Part shown: in pieces, positions 1-8,782 of the stretch
How the letters are laid out: every line of letters starts with the position of its first letter
Numbering within the stretch: position 1 is the stretch's first letter
Assembly: GCA_030426545.1 (NCBI GenBank)
Contig: JAUHYL010000006.1
Coordinates: 39,168-103,167, forward strand
Reading direction: 5' to 3'
DNA: 64,000 bases
DNA from: Gammaproteobacteria bacterium
GTDB lineage: Bacteria > Pseudomonadota > Gammaproteobacteria > Pseudomonadales > Halieaceae
Position numbers and translations under genes: made by a program
The notes under the pieces: generated by a model
What the model was told of the DNA's origin: nothing
The model's input: the letters and a program-made list of their open reading frames with translations, nothing else
The model's database searches: none

Positions 1-223
1 TGTAGTCTGTCACCTCGTAGCGTAGAGTGTTGTAGTCCATGGCGCTCTCCGTTGGCCTGTTCTGATATCGAAAGAGGGGAAGAATACCGGGCTCGACTGC
101 CCGTGGCGAGCGCGAGGTACCGCATTGAATGGCCTGTCTCCTGCTACACTGCACGTTCCGGCAGCGTCTTCGATGTGACGTCTCGCCGGGCAACACCCGT
201 CCTGGTCGCAAGAGGCAGAAGCG
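1..223. other. Left-edge stretch without a recognisable gene
   Basis: Short overlapping reading frames occur on both strands here, but none has a family signature or a convincing ribosome binding site. The last bases carry the purine-rich AGAGG at about 210-214 that serves the gene starting at 224. It may contain that gene's promoter. Confidence 0.5.
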
Positions 224-544
224 GTGAAGCTTGTCTATACGCATGAGAATCGCCTGTTGGTGGAAAACGCCAGGAATATTCTCGAGTCGAAGAATATCGA
301 GGTGGTCCTGAAAAACGAATTTGCACAGGGCGCCCTGGGCGAGGCTGCGCCTATCGAAACCTGGCTGGAACTCTGGGTAGTTGAGGATGACGCACAGCCG
401 CTTGCCCGGCAGATTATTGAATCATCGCTCAGCCCGCCCGATGCGCCGGAGTGGGCATGCCCAAGGTGTAAAGAACGTAACGATGCTGCATTTGAGTTGT
501 GTTGGAACTGTCAGTGCGAAAGCCCCTGGCTTCGAGATCGCTAG
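224..544 (+). CDS. DUF2007-type small protein with C-terminal zinc ribbon
   Basis: This 106-residue protein has two parts. Residues 1-70 look like a DUF2007 (putative signal-transducing) domain, recognisable from the opening KLVYTHENRLLVENARNILE and the following alpha-beta pattern. Residues 80-100 carry two paired cysteines, CPRC and CWNC, spaced like a zinc ribbon. GTG is the start, with AGAGG about nine bases upstream. It lies 51 bases before a thioesterase gene on the same strand and may be cotranscribed with it. The molecular role of DUF2007 proteins is not known to me. The zinc-ribbon fusion is seen in some gammaproteobacterial members. Confidence 0.75.
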   Translation: MKLVYTHENRLLVENARNILESKNIEVVLKNEFAQGALGEAAPIETWLELWVVEDDAQPLARQIIESSLSPPDAPEWACPRCKERNDAAFELCWNCQCESPWLRDR

Positions 545-595
545 CGGGACGTATCAACGATTGGCCCTGGCCGCTCAGGGTGAAGGAGGCAACGA

Positions 596-1060
596 ATGAA
601 CAGTGCGCCCAGTGAAGCCTTGCGTAACATACAGCAAATGATCGACGGCCCGGCGAACCCGGATGAGGCGCCGCCGTTCGTGCGCGGTATGGACCTTTCC
701 GATGTAGTGTTCAAATCGGTCGAGTTCGGCCGTTTTGAACTGGAGTGGACAGTGGGGGCGCACCTCACTCACTATGATGGAATTGTCCAGGGTGGCGTGA
801 TCAACGTCATTGCCGATACCGGGCAATCGTTTGCGTTTTACTCAACCAGCACCGAACAGGAGACCTACTCCACTTCGGAGTTTACGACACGCTTTCTGCG
901 GCCGATAAAGGCCGATGATGTGATCGTTGTCAGCAGCGAAGTCATCAATCGCTCGAAACGCATGTGCATTATTGATACGCGCCTGGTGAACAAAGCGACA
1001 GGCAAGCTCTGTGCGATGGTCACCGGTAGCTGGATGCTGGTGAACAGAGACTTCGTCTAG
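596..1060 (+). CDS. PaaI-family hotdog-fold thioesterase
   Basis: The 154-residue protein has the single-hotdog layout of PaaI/YbgC-like acyl-CoA thioesterases. A central segment around residues 55-80 (HYDGIVQGGVINVIADTGQSFA) matches the family's HGG-type helix, with the usual HxGxxxxxxD spacing in altered form. A beta-rich half follows (TRFLRPIKADDVIVVSSEV). Such enzymes hydrolyse acyl-CoA or acyl-ACP thioesters in the cytosol. The ATG start has a strong GGAGG at 585-589. It faces an enoyl-CoA hydratase gene that ends 30 bases away on the other strand. The substrate cannot be told from sequence. Confidence 0.8.
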   Translation: MNSAPSEALRNIQQMIDGPANPDEAPPFVRGMDLSDVVFKSVEFGRFELEWTVGAHLTHYDGIVQGGVINVIADTGQSFAFYSTSTEQETYSTSEFTTRFLRPIKADDVIVVSSEVINRSKRMCIIDTRLVNKATGKLCAMVTGSWMLVNRDFV

Positions 1061-1072
1061 TCCTGCCTGCCA

Positions 1073-1091
1073 AACGCAGTTTCTCTGCGTT
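1073..1091. terminator. Small stem-loop between convergent genes
   Basis: AACGCAG at 1073-1079 and CTGCGTT at 1085-1091 form a perfect seven-base stem around a five-base loop, between the stop codons of two convergent genes. There is no clear T-run on either side, so it is only a weak candidate for a bidirectional terminator. Confidence 0.3.
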
Positions 1092-1894
1092 CAGTTGCCT
1101 TTGAAGTCGGGCTTACGTTTGGCGAGAAACGCGCTGGCACCTTCAATGGCATCCTCGGTTCCCTGCGTTAACAAAAACTGATCTGCATCCATAAAGCTGG
1201 TTGCATTGTCCAGGGCTCCGGCGCTCGTAGTGATGGCGCGCTTGATCATCCGTGTCGGAATCGGCGGCATGGCAGCTACTTTTGTCGCGAGCTCCCTGGC
1301 TTTTTCCAGTGCCCCTCCCAGGGGGGTGACGTGGTCTATCAGCCCCCAGCGTTCGGCAGTTGGCATATCTATCGGTTCCGCCAGGATCAGCAGTTCCTTG
1401 GTTTTTGCCGGACCAATCAGGTGGTTGAAGCGCGGTACGCTTTGCCAGCTCATGTTCATGCCCAGCTTTAATTCCGGCACGTAGAATTTTGCATCCTGCG
1501 CCGCCACGCGCCAGTCACAGGAAACGGCCAGCGCCGCGCCGCCGCCGATACACCAGCCTTCGATTGCTACAATGGTTACCTGTTCCAGCGCTTCCCAGGC
1601 GGCGCACAGGGCGGGCCCTGTTTTCATCAGTTGCCTTTGTTCGGCCACCGTTTTCTTTCTGGCCTGTGCGTTCTCGGGGTCTCTGAGATCCATGCCGGCG
1701 CTGAACATCTCCGCAGTGCCAGACAGGATTACGGCGCTGAGCTCTGCGTCAGTTTGCAGTTGTTGTGCAAGCTCCGTTAACTCGCGCATCAGCGCATAGC
1801 TCAGGCTGTTCACTCTGTCGCCTGAATGAAAGCTGACTTCCAGGATTCGTTCTTTGCGCACCAGAGTCAGATATTGCCAGTCAGTTTTTATCAT
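1091..1894 (-). CDS. Enoyl-CoA hydratase/isomerase family protein
   Basis: A 267-residue crotonase-fold protein. The oxyanion-hole segments are visible as LSGTAEMFSAGMDL near residue 55 and EGWCIGGGAALAVSCDWRVA near residue 105, the usual signature of this family. It probably hydrates or isomerises a CoA-bound acyl chain in the cytosol. The frame continues upstream of 1894, but the family N-terminus (MIKTDWQYLTLVRK) and an AGGT sequence favour ATG at 1894. An acidic residue expected as catalytic glutamate is not obvious at the first usual position, so isomerase or other crotonase chemistry is possible. Confidence 0.82.
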   Translation of the reverse strand: MIKTDWQYLTLVRKERILEVSFHSGDRVNSLSYALMRELTELAQQLQTDAELSAVILSGTAEMFSAGMDLRDPENAQARKKTVAEQRQLMKTGPALCAAWEALEQVTIVAIEGWCIGGGAALAVSCDWRVAAQDAKFYVPELKLGMNMSWQSVPRFNHLIGPAKTKELLILAEPIDMPTAERWGLIDHVTPLGGALEKARELATKVAAMPPIPTRMIKRAITTSAGALDNATSFMDADQFLLTQGTEDAIEGASAFLAKRKPDFKGN

Positions 1895-2088
1895 TGTGAA
1901 ACCTGTTAGCTGCAGCGATTCAAATCGCATGCCCCTATCGAGGGGGTATGCGTATGGCAGGCATGTTATCCGTAGTCTGCTTTCATTCAAACCCGTATAG
2001 TGGCCAGTCCAAACATTGACCGCGTAACCTGTGGCCGTAGCCTTGGGCATGGCGAGGAGTACGCAGGCGGGTAGGTGTGACCGACGAC

Positions 2089-3390
2089 ATGAGCAACGAA
2101 CCCCCACAACATCGACGTGTGGCAGGTTATGGCCTGTTCATGCTTACGTTGGTGTACGCGTTCAACTTTGTCGATCGACAGATTCTCGTCATTCTGCAGG
2201 AGCCCATCAAGCTCGAAATGGGCCTGAGTGATGCCCAGCTCGGTCTGCTCAGTGGCTTTGCGTTTGCCCTGGTGTATATCACCGCCGGTATTCCCATCGC
2301 GTATGTCGCCGATCGTAGCAATCGGCGCAATATCGTTGCCCTGGCACTGACCGTGTGGAGTGGCATGACGTTCGTTTCCGGTTTTGCGCAGAACTACACA
2401 CACCTTCTGCTGGCCCGTATCGGTGTCGGCATTGGAGAAGCTGGCGGCAGTCCTCCCGCCCATTCGATGATCAGCGATTACTTCCCGCCACACCGGCGTG
2501 GTACGGCGCTGGCCATCTATTCCACCGGCGTTTTCTTTGGCGTGTTTCTTGGCTTTGCGCTGGGTGGTGTGATCAGCCAGTACTACGGCTGGCGAGTCGC
2601 CTTCATGGCGGTCGGTCTGCCGGGAATACTGCTGGCGATTGTTCTTGTACTGACGGTGCGTGAACCGCTGCGGGGACGCTGGGAGTCAGCTGCCGAGGCT
2701 GCCTACAAGCCCACGCTTGCGCAGACGTTGCGGCACCTGCGTGCGCTGCGCTCGTTTCGGTTTATCGCGGCGGGTAGTGCGTTGGCTTCATTCGTCAGCT
2801 ATGGCACAGGTAATTTCGCCCCATCGTTTATGTTGCGCAACCACGGCATGGAAATGGCAGAAGTGGGTATTGCACTGGCGGTGTTCGGTGGCGGGGGTGG
2901 TGTGCTGGGCACGCTGCTGGGCGGTTATATAGCCGACCGAAGGGGTGTGCATGACGCGCGTTGGTACCTCTGGACGCCGGCGTTGTTCGGGTTGCTGGCG
3001 ATACCGGTGGGTCTGCCGTACCTGTTCATGCAGGAGACAGCCGTGGTGTTGGGCTTTATGTTCCTGACGACGCTTTGCCTGAACACTTCGATCGGACCCA
3101 CGCTCGCGGTTACGTATTCCCTCGTCCCTCCAGGCATGCGCGCCATGACCTCCGCTGTGCTGTACTTTATTACCAATTTAATTGGACTGGGTCTGGGCCC
3201 GCTGGTCACCGGCTATTTGAGTGATACCTATACCAGCTGGGCGGGCGAGGACAGCCTGCGCTATGCCATGCTCACCGTGGGCCTCATGGGTGCGCCGTCT
3301 GTTCTCTTTTACGTTCTGGCTGCGCGGCGATTGCAGTTTGATCTGCCGGTAGAGGGCGGCAGTGCCGGGCGAGCGGGCCCGCCCGACTAG
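2089..3390 (+). CDS. MFS transporter, spinster-like
   Basis: This roughly 433-residue protein has about twelve hydrophobic segments. The MFS motif A-like loop after TM2 reads YVADRSNRRN and its repeat in the C-terminal half reads GYIADRRG. The N-terminus (YGLFMLTLVYAFNFVDRQILVIL) and the GIGEAGGSPPAHSMISDYFP stretch are typical of the spinster/Spns-like branch, often annotated as a hexuronate or sphingolipid-type MFS transporter. It sits in the inner membrane. A GTG four codons earlier at 2077 is possible, but its spacing from AGG is too short. Substrate is unknown. Spinster proteins in animals export sphingosine-1-phosphate, but that does not establish the substrate here. Confidence 0.85.
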   Translation: MSNEPPQHRRVAGYGLFMLTLVYAFNFVDRQILVILQEPIKLEMGLSDAQLGLLSGFAFALVYITAGIPIAYVADRSNRRNIVALALTVWSGMTFVSGFAQNYTHLLLARIGVGIGEAGGSPPAHSMISDYFPPHRRGTALAIYSTGVFFGVFLGFALGGVISQYYGWRVAFMAVGLPGILLAIVLVLTVREPLRGRWESAAEAAYKPTLAQTLRHLRALRSFRFIAAGSALASFVSYGTGNFAPSFMLRNHGMEMAEVGIALAVFGGGGGVLGTLLGGYIADRRGVHDARWYLWTPALFGLLAIPVGLPYLFMQETAVVLGFMFLTTLCLNTSIGPTLAVTYSLVPPGMRAMTSAVLYFITNLIGLGLGPLVTGYLSDTYTSWAGEDSLRYAMLTVGLMGAPSVLFYVLAARRLQFDLPVEGGSAGRAGPPD

Positions 3391-3408
3391 TTCAATGGGC
3401 GCGACGTG

Positions 3409-4866
3409 CTACGCCGCCTTTTTCCTGCGCCCTTTTTTCGCGGTTTTTTTCACCGACTGTGCGGCGGCAGCGTCGCGCAGTTCTTCAAAGCTCTCCTGCA
3501 GGCACTGCCGGTAAAATTCCGGATCGGGCATCATGACGCGGCAGCTGGTGGCGCTGATAACAAACTGCCCGCAGTAGCTGCTGATCACGTGAAACAGGCC
3601 CAGGCCGTCCTGTACCGGCCCCGTGCCGTAGTTCGCCACCATTTTCGCGCCGGTGTTGTAGAGCGGAATGGGTGGCCCCGGTACGTTGGTAATGACACAG
3701 TTGAACTGGGGGCTGATGCGGTTCATCAGGCCCCAGCGACTCGCCAGCCTGGCCGCCTGCGCGGTCAGCATGGAGGGAATAAACTGCGTGTAGTCCGTCA
3801 TGGCCTTGGCGCCAATGGCGTTGGTGAGTTCTTTGGCCCGCGTGCTGCCTTCGCTGACAGCTAGCAGGCGTTCGAAAGGCGCCTCGATATCGCTGCGAAC
3901 CTGCACCGTCATGGTTGAAACGATGTTGCCGCCGGCCTTGTCCTTATCCGAGCGCACATTGATGGGCGCCATGGCTGCCAGCGATTTATCGGGGAGTTCC
4001 CCGTGGGCCTGCAGGTACTTGCGCAGCGCGCCGCCAACAATCGCAATGGCGGCATCATTCACCGTGGCGCCCTCGGCGGCGTTCTTAATGGCTTTGACAT
4101 CGTCCAGGGGCACGTTGATCGCATTGAACACCCTGTGCGGAGAGACTTTGCCGTTGAAGCGGGTGCGGGGAATATCCTTGACCCTGCTCAGTTGGCCGCG
4201 CCTCACAGCTGCCATGGCCTTGGCCATGCCCGGCACAGAGTTCCTGGCGACGCTGACGAAGTGAAAAGGTTTGCGGATATTGTTCACCTGCGAGCGCAGC
4301 AGCAGCTCCAGTGTTGAGGGCTTGGAATCCACCGCGATCGTGGCAGAAGCGTGAGTGCGCTGATAGTCCGGGGTCAGGTCGTGAATTGCGGTGGTTAGTT
4401 CCATGCCAGAGGTGCCATCGACGGCGGCGTGGTGCGTCTTGGAAAACATGGCGAAGCAGCCCTCAGGTAATCCTTCGACGTTGTCCAACCCTTCGATGAT
4501 GTACATTTCCCACAGCGGACGATGCCGATCCAGCGGTCGCGAGTGCAGCCTGGATATGAGAATGCAAAGCTGGCGCCAGTCGCCGGGCTTGGGCAGCGCG
4601 ATGTGGCGGATATGAAACTCCGGGTCAAAAGCGCCATCGGTAACCCAGTAGGGATGATCGAGGCCCATTGGCACATCGAGCAGCTTCTGGGTCATCACCG
4701 GCATACTGAGTATGCGGCGACTGGTGTTTTCGATGATCTCCTTGAAGCGGACCTTGCCGTCGGGGGCGGTGCTCTGGTCGTAGATCGACAGACCCGAAAT
4801 GTGCATCGGGGCGTTGGGTGTTTCGAGATACAGAAACGAGGCATCCAGACCTGTTAGCTGACGCAT
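3409..4866 (-). CDS. Wax ester synthase/diacylglycerol acyltransferase (WS/DGAT)
   Basis: The 485-residue protein begins with MRQLTGLDASFLYLETPNAP, the standard opening of bacterial WS/DGAT proteins. It carries the catalytic HHxxxDG motif as HHAAVDG at residues 145-151. Such enzymes move an acyl group from acyl-CoA to a long-chain alcohol or diacylglycerol, making storage wax ester or triacylglycerol at the membrane. A conserved later block (PINVRSD near residue 305, NVPGPPIPLY near residue 400) is also present. The C-terminus ends in a lysine/arginine-rich tail (KKTAKKGRRKKAA) that could touch membranes. An in-frame ATG at 4905 exists, but family alignment favours 4866. Confidence 0.93.
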   Translation of the reverse strand: MRQLTGLDASFLYLETPNAPMHISGLSIYDQSTAPDGKVRFKEIIENTSRRILSMPVMTQKLLDVPMGLDHPYWVTDGAFDPEFHIRHIALPKPGDWRQLCILISRLHSRPLDRHRPLWEMYIIEGLDNVEGLPEGCFAMFSKTHHAAVDGTSGMELTTAIHDLTPDYQRTHASATIAVDSKPSTLELLLRSQVNNIRKPFHFVSVARNSVPGMAKAMAAVRRGQLSRVKDIPRTRFNGKVSPHRVFNAINVPLDDVKAIKNAAEGATVNDAAIAIVGGALRKYLQAHGELPDKSLAAMAPINVRSDKDKAGGNIVSTMTVQVRSDIEAPFERLLAVSEGSTRAKELTNAIGAKAMTDYTQFIPSMLTAQAARLASRWGLMNRISPQFNCVITNVPGPPIPLYNTGAKMVANYGTGPVQDGLGLFHVISSYCGQFVISATSCRVMMPDPEFYRQCLQESFEELRDAAAAQSVKKTAKKGRRKKAA

Positions 4867-5046
4867 GTTGATGTCTCCTCGTGAAGTTTTGTGGAATGTC
4901 CCCATTGTAGCGCATGGCTGAACCTGCGAGGGACTGAATGCAGGATAGAATCGTGGAACACGGGGTCAAAACGCCTGTGCTTTACATTATTCGTCTATCG
5001 GGGCAGTCTCCCGCTTGATGATCAGGGCTTGAAGGAGAATCACACC

Positions 5047-5403
5047 ATGCGTTACTACCGTTTGTTGCTTCTGCCACTTGTGCTCACCGGCTGCACCACC
5101 ACGGATGAAATCATCATTGATGAGAAAGGGGTCAGCATGGCGGCCTATTCACAGGATCTGGCGGAGTGCCAGGAGTATGCGAAGGGCGTGAAAACCGGCG
5201 AGAAAGCAGCCCGGGGCGCGGCCTCCGGCGCGGTCGTGGGCGGCCTGATTGGCGCCATCGTCGATGGCAGTGGTGGGGCGGCAAAAGGTGCCGGCGTGGG
5301 CGCGGTCAGCGGTGGCGCGAAGGGCGCCAGTCGCGGAGAGCAGGATGAGGTGGGCGTGGTGAAAACCTGTTTGCGCGGCCGTGGCTACAGGGTGCTCAAT
5401 TAG
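5047..5403 (+). CDS. Glycine-zipper lipoprotein
   Basis: The 118-residue protein starts with a short signal peptide and a lipobox, LVLTGC, so it should be lipidated at the cysteine and anchored to the envelope. Residues about 55-95 form a glycine/alanine-rich zipper (GAVVGGLIGAIVDGSGGAA) like those of the SlyB/OmpA-associated glycine-zipper lipoproteins. Two cysteines flank the zipper. An AAGGAGAA sequence lies ten bases before the ATG at 5047. Its stop overlaps the stop of the facing AsmA gene by eight bases. The exact function is unknown. Such proteins usually stabilise outer membrane or periplasmic assemblies. Confidence 0.8.
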   Translation: MRYYRLLLLPLVLTGCTTTDEIIIDEKGVSMAAYSQDLAECQEYAKGVKTGEKAARGAASGAVVGGLIGAIVDGSGGAAKGAGVGAVSGGAKGASRGEQDEVGVVKTCLRGRGYRVLN

Positions 5404-7267
5404 GCTTTGGCTCTGCGGCTTCTTGGTTATTGAAGAATTTGTTCAGTAGTTTCCCTGCCTCTTTCTCCAGTTTGCGTCGGCCCTCATTCACTACCGCACC
5501 TCGAAGAATTTCCTCTGTATCCACTTTACACCAGTCAACGGGTTCGCCTGCCAGGCTGCCTTTGCAGTTAACCGGGAAGTCGATGGCGGTCAGCCTTTTA
5601 CTCACGCGACACGCCTTGTCCAGCTCTTCCAGTGTGGGTGATAGTTTCGCTTTAAACGTGGCGGAGAAATCCTGCGCCAGCAGGTTCAGGTCGCCTGTGC
5701 CGGTGAGTTTAAGGTGCTCGAGGTTGGCACGTAGCGGGCGCAGCGCGGCGCGGCCATCCTTGAGCTGAATATCTGCCGATACCTCGGTGAACTGTGTGTT
5801 TGCCGGGAACGTCGCCGTCAGTGCCTCCTGGTTGGTCAGGGCGACTGCGCGACACAACATGTGTTCGACGCTGGTGCCGTGCAGCACGATGTTGTCGGTG
5901 TGCAGCTTTATGGGCCCCTGCAGCGCTTCGACCAGTTCGTTTGCAGTGCGCCCGCGGCCATTCAACTCCCAGTTCACTGTCGCAGAACCGCTGAGCATAT
6001 CTGGCGATGCTGCGTTTGCCATGGCCGCTGCCAGGTCGAGATTCTGCACCCCACCGCTGGTTTCGAGCACCGCCGTGTTGTGCCGGCCGTTGAATACGGC
6101 CCGGGCATCGAGCTTGCCGTTGTAGATATTTGCCGTCAGCGTGGAGAGTGTAACGACGCCTTCCACCGCGCGTAGCCGTGCCACGAGATCGGTCAGCTCG
6201 TACTCGCCGAAGCGTGCGGTGCTAACCTGCAGCCTGGCCCTGGTATCGATAGTGCGCAGCGCGTCCAGCGGCAGGGGTTCATCACCAGTACTCGCGGAAC
6301 CGGGTTCTGCAGCGGCGGCCGCTTCCGGGCCTGCCAGGGCGAACAGCACAGGATCGAGTACATTCAGTTTCAAATCTGCATCGATCTGCGGGCTTTCGAA
6401 ACTGGCATAGTGAACTCGTCCTTCACCCTGCATATCTGCCAGCTTGAGCGACAGATTCAGATCGGCTGTCTGTCGTGCGAGCAGCGCTGAGCCAGACGCT
6501 TTAACTCGCAAAGGTTCCGCAGTGGCGCCGGTGACCGTTACGGCCAGTTCCCTGAAATCGATCTGCTCAGTTTCCTGTTGCACTTGCAGCTCGCCCGCGA
6601 CGGCCACATCAATGTCCTGTTCGCCGGGGATACGCAGTTGCAGTGCGATCGGAATAGGTTTGCCGTCAAGGTTGAGATCGCTGGCATCCAATGCAAGCAA
6701 CTCGACAATGCTGGTGGTTTTTGCAACGGGGTCATAACTTTCGATGCGGGCGTTTTTCACCTGGAGGCTGGAGACGCTCAGTGCCAGCGGCACCGCCAAC
6801 GCGGCCTCGGCGCCGGCTGATTCACCCGCCTGCTGCTTGGCTTTCCTGCGTTGGGCGTAGTAGGCCTCCAGCTCTGCATCTGTGAATCCGCTGGTGTCCA
6901 CCCGATCTTCTTCGGGCGCGGATTCGATTCTGGCGGTGAGCTGGTTCACTGCAATGCTGTCGACCTCGACGCTGCCGGAAAACAGGGGTGCCAACCTGAC
7001 ACCGATGCGGGCTTCGCCAATTTCCAGATCCGGCTGTTTCTTGTCCGGCAGTGTGATGGCCGCTTCGCTGAACGCTACACCCAACACCGGAAAGAAGGAG
7101 AGTGAAAGGTCTCCATCTACCGTGAGCGTTGCGCCGTTCTGTTCCTTGATGGCCGCCGCCGCAAGCTCGATGACTTTATCCTTGTCCAGAAACTGGGTGA
7201 GCAGCAGGTAGATGGCCAGCACCGCAGCGACGAGCACTGCGGCAACAATGGATAGGGTTCTGCTCAT
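5396..7267 (-). CDS. AsmA-family protein
   Basis: A protein of 623 residues with one N-terminal membrane helix (IVAAVLVAAVLAIYLLL) and a long periplasmic region. The AsmA N-terminal pattern is present (TLTVDGDLSLSFFPVLGVAF followed by repeated beta-strand units), as is the AsmA C-terminal region around residues 430-560 (GSATVNWELNGRGRTANELVEALQG). AsmA-like proteins are bridge-like lipid carriers linked to phospholipid delivery to the outer membrane. ATG at 7267 has GAGGTG seven bases upstream, which is why I prefer it to the GTG three codons earlier. It is a candidate partner for lipid transport in this lipid-rich window. Confidence 0.88.
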   Translation of the reverse strand: MSRTLSIVAAVLVAAVLAIYLLLTQFLDKDKVIELAAAAIKEQNGATLTVDGDLSLSFFPVLGVAFSEAAITLPDKKQPDLEIGEARIGVRLAPLFSGSVEVDSIAVNQLTARIESAPEEDRVDTSGFTDAELEAYYAQRRKAKQQAGESAGAEAALAVPLALSVSSLQVKNARIESYDPVAKTTSIVELLALDASDLNLDGKPIPIALQLRIPGEQDIDVAVAGELQVQQETEQIDFRELAVTVTGATAEPLRVKASGSALLARQTADLNLSLKLADMQGEGRVHYASFESPQIDADLKLNVLDPVLFALAGPEAAAAAEPGSASTGDEPLPLDALRTIDTRARLQVSTARFGEYELTDLVARLRAVEGVVTLSTLTANIYNGKLDARAVFNGRHNTAVLETSGGVQNLDLAAAMANAASPDMLSGSATVNWELNGRGRTANELVEALQGPIKLHTDNIVLHGTSVEHMLCRAVALTNQEALTATFPANTQFTEVSADIQLKDGRAALRPLRANLEHLKLTGTGDLNLLAQDFSATFKAKLSPTLEELDKACRVSKRLTAIDFPVNCKGSLAGEPVDWCKVDTEEILRGAVVNEGRRKLEKEAGKLLNKFFNNQEAAEPKPN

Positions 7268-7362
7268 ATCGATCACCTCGAACGTTGCAGCAATTATAGG
7301 GTTTGATGGGGGCGTGAAGCGAGCCTGCAGACGTTCGAAATCGCGAGGCTACCTGTGGTATG

Positions 7363-7393
7363 TTGACAGCAAGCCATATCGGAACAATCTAAT
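7363..7393 (+). promoter_or_regulatory. Candidate sigma-70 promoter for the serine hydrolase gene
   Basis: A perfect TTGACA -35 hexamer at 7363-7368 is followed after 19 bases by TCTAAT at 7388-7393, a five-of-six match to the -10 consensus. It lies about 33 bases upstream of the ATG at 7426 in a divergent intergenic region. The spacer is longer than optimal. Confidence 0.45.
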
Positions 7394-7425
7394 AAGTACC
7401 AGCTAACTGTATCGACGGGGCCTAC

Positions 7426-8691
7426 ATGACTATTAAACAACTGCGCGCGCGTAAAGTTCACATCGATGGGCTTACCCACCCCGATTTTCATGCTGTAGAG
7501 CAAACACTTCGCCAGCAACTGGCACGCTATCCGGGCGGAGCCGCTGTCTGCGTCTATCATCGCGGTGAACCGGTGGTTGATCTCTGGGGTGGATTCAGCG
7601 ACGACGCGGGAAGCCTGTGGGCGCGCGATACCATGGCACCAAGCTTTTCCACCACCAAGGGCGTGGCCGCCACGCTGCTGCATATATACGCCGACAGGGG
7701 CCTGATTGACTACGACGCACCGGTAGCGGACTACTGGCCGGAATTCGCACAGGCCGGGAAGCAGAAGATCACGGTGCGGCAGGTGCTGACGCACCAGTGT
7801 GGCCTCTACCATATCCGGCAGATGATTGATCATGTCGATCGCATGCTCGACTGGGAGCACATGATCGAAGTAATTGAACGCACCGCGCCCGCCCATGCGC
7901 CGGGTACACGTACCGGTTATCACGGGCTGACTTTCGGCTTTCTCGTGGGCGAGATCATCCAGCGCGTAACCGGCAAGAAATTTTCCCAGCTGGTGCAAAA
8001 GGAACTGGCCAGGCCGCTAGGACTCGATGGACTTTACATCGGCACCCCTGCCGCGCAATTGCCGCGAGCTGCGCAGCTCATCTTCCCCGAGTCAACGCGT
8101 CGGCTCAGCAGAACGCGCGCGGGAAGTCGTCTCGAGATAGGCCTGAGCAACGTCAGCAGTCTGTTGCAGCGTGTCGGGCTGGACTCCGATCTTTCCAGTA
8201 TTTTCGACGCACTGGCGCCGCACGGTGTCAGCGATTTCGATTTCGGCTCGCCTGAGTGCCTGCGCGCGGCGATACCCGCGGCTAACGGGCTTTTTACGGC
8301 GCGCTCTCTGGCGAGAATGTATGCATCGCTGGCCAATGGTGGCGAGTTGGACGGAGCGCGACTCATGTCAGCGGATGCCGTGGAGGCGGCGATCACGCCA
8401 CAGAAGCCCACGGGTAAGCTGGCGGTTATTCCCTTTGATATGCGCTGGCGACTTGGTTATCACGGTGTTTTCACTACACGCGGCGTACCCGCCCGGGGGT
8501 TTGGTCACTTCGGGTTTGGCGGTTCGGGCGCCTGGGCCGACCCTGAGAATGACCTGGCGGTCGCTTTGATTGTGAACAGTGGTTTGGGATCCCCGTTTGG
8601 TGATATGCGCACGGCGCGAATCAGTGGCGCGGCGCTGGCCTCGGCCAGATCGCGCGCGGCAACCAGGCTGCGCCTGGGCTTTAGCCACTGA
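7426..8691 (+). CDS. Serine hydrolase, beta-lactamase/esterase (EstB-like) family
   Basis: The 421-residue protein has the class C beta-lactamase-like fold motifs: SxxK as S75-T-T-K78, a tyrosine motif as YHG at residue 165 where the family usually shows YxN, and an HxG-type segment (GHFGFGG) near the C-terminus. No signal peptide is visible, so it is probably cytosolic, like many EstB-type esterases. These enzymes cleave esters of varied size, and beta-lactam resistance is not implied. The start ATG follows GGGG and a promoter candidate at 7363. It stands alone, divergent from the AsmA gene. Confidence 0.85.
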   Translation: MTIKQLRARKVHIDGLTHPDFHAVEQTLRQQLARYPGGAAVCVYHRGEPVVDLWGGFSDDAGSLWARDTMAPSFSTTKGVAATLLHIYADRGLIDYDAPVADYWPEFAQAGKQKITVRQVLTHQCGLYHIRQMIDHVDRMLDWEHMIEVIERTAPAHAPGTRTGYHGLTFGFLVGEIIQRVTGKKFSQLVQKELARPLGLDGLYIGTPAAQLPRAAQLIFPESTRRLSRTRAGSRLEIGLSNVSSLLQRVGLDSDLSSIFDALAPHGVSDFDFGSPECLRAAIPAANGLFTARSLARMYASLANGGELDGARLMSADAVEAAITPQKPTGKLAVIPFDMRWRLGYHGVFTTRGVPARGFGHFGFGGSGAWADPENDLAVALIVNSGLGSPFGDMRTARISGAALASARSRAATRLRLGFSH

Positions 8692-8782
8692 AGTTTTGCG
8701 CGGGAATTGTTAGACTGGTGCGATATGGGATAGCCCGAATTTTTTAGCGGACGCCCTTTACACATCAGAGGTTTATCGCACC

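Noticed and set aside
7426..8691. Beta-lactamase resistance gene
   Set aside because: Only SxxK and a YHG variant match; EstB-type esterases share the fold, and no signal peptide is seen.
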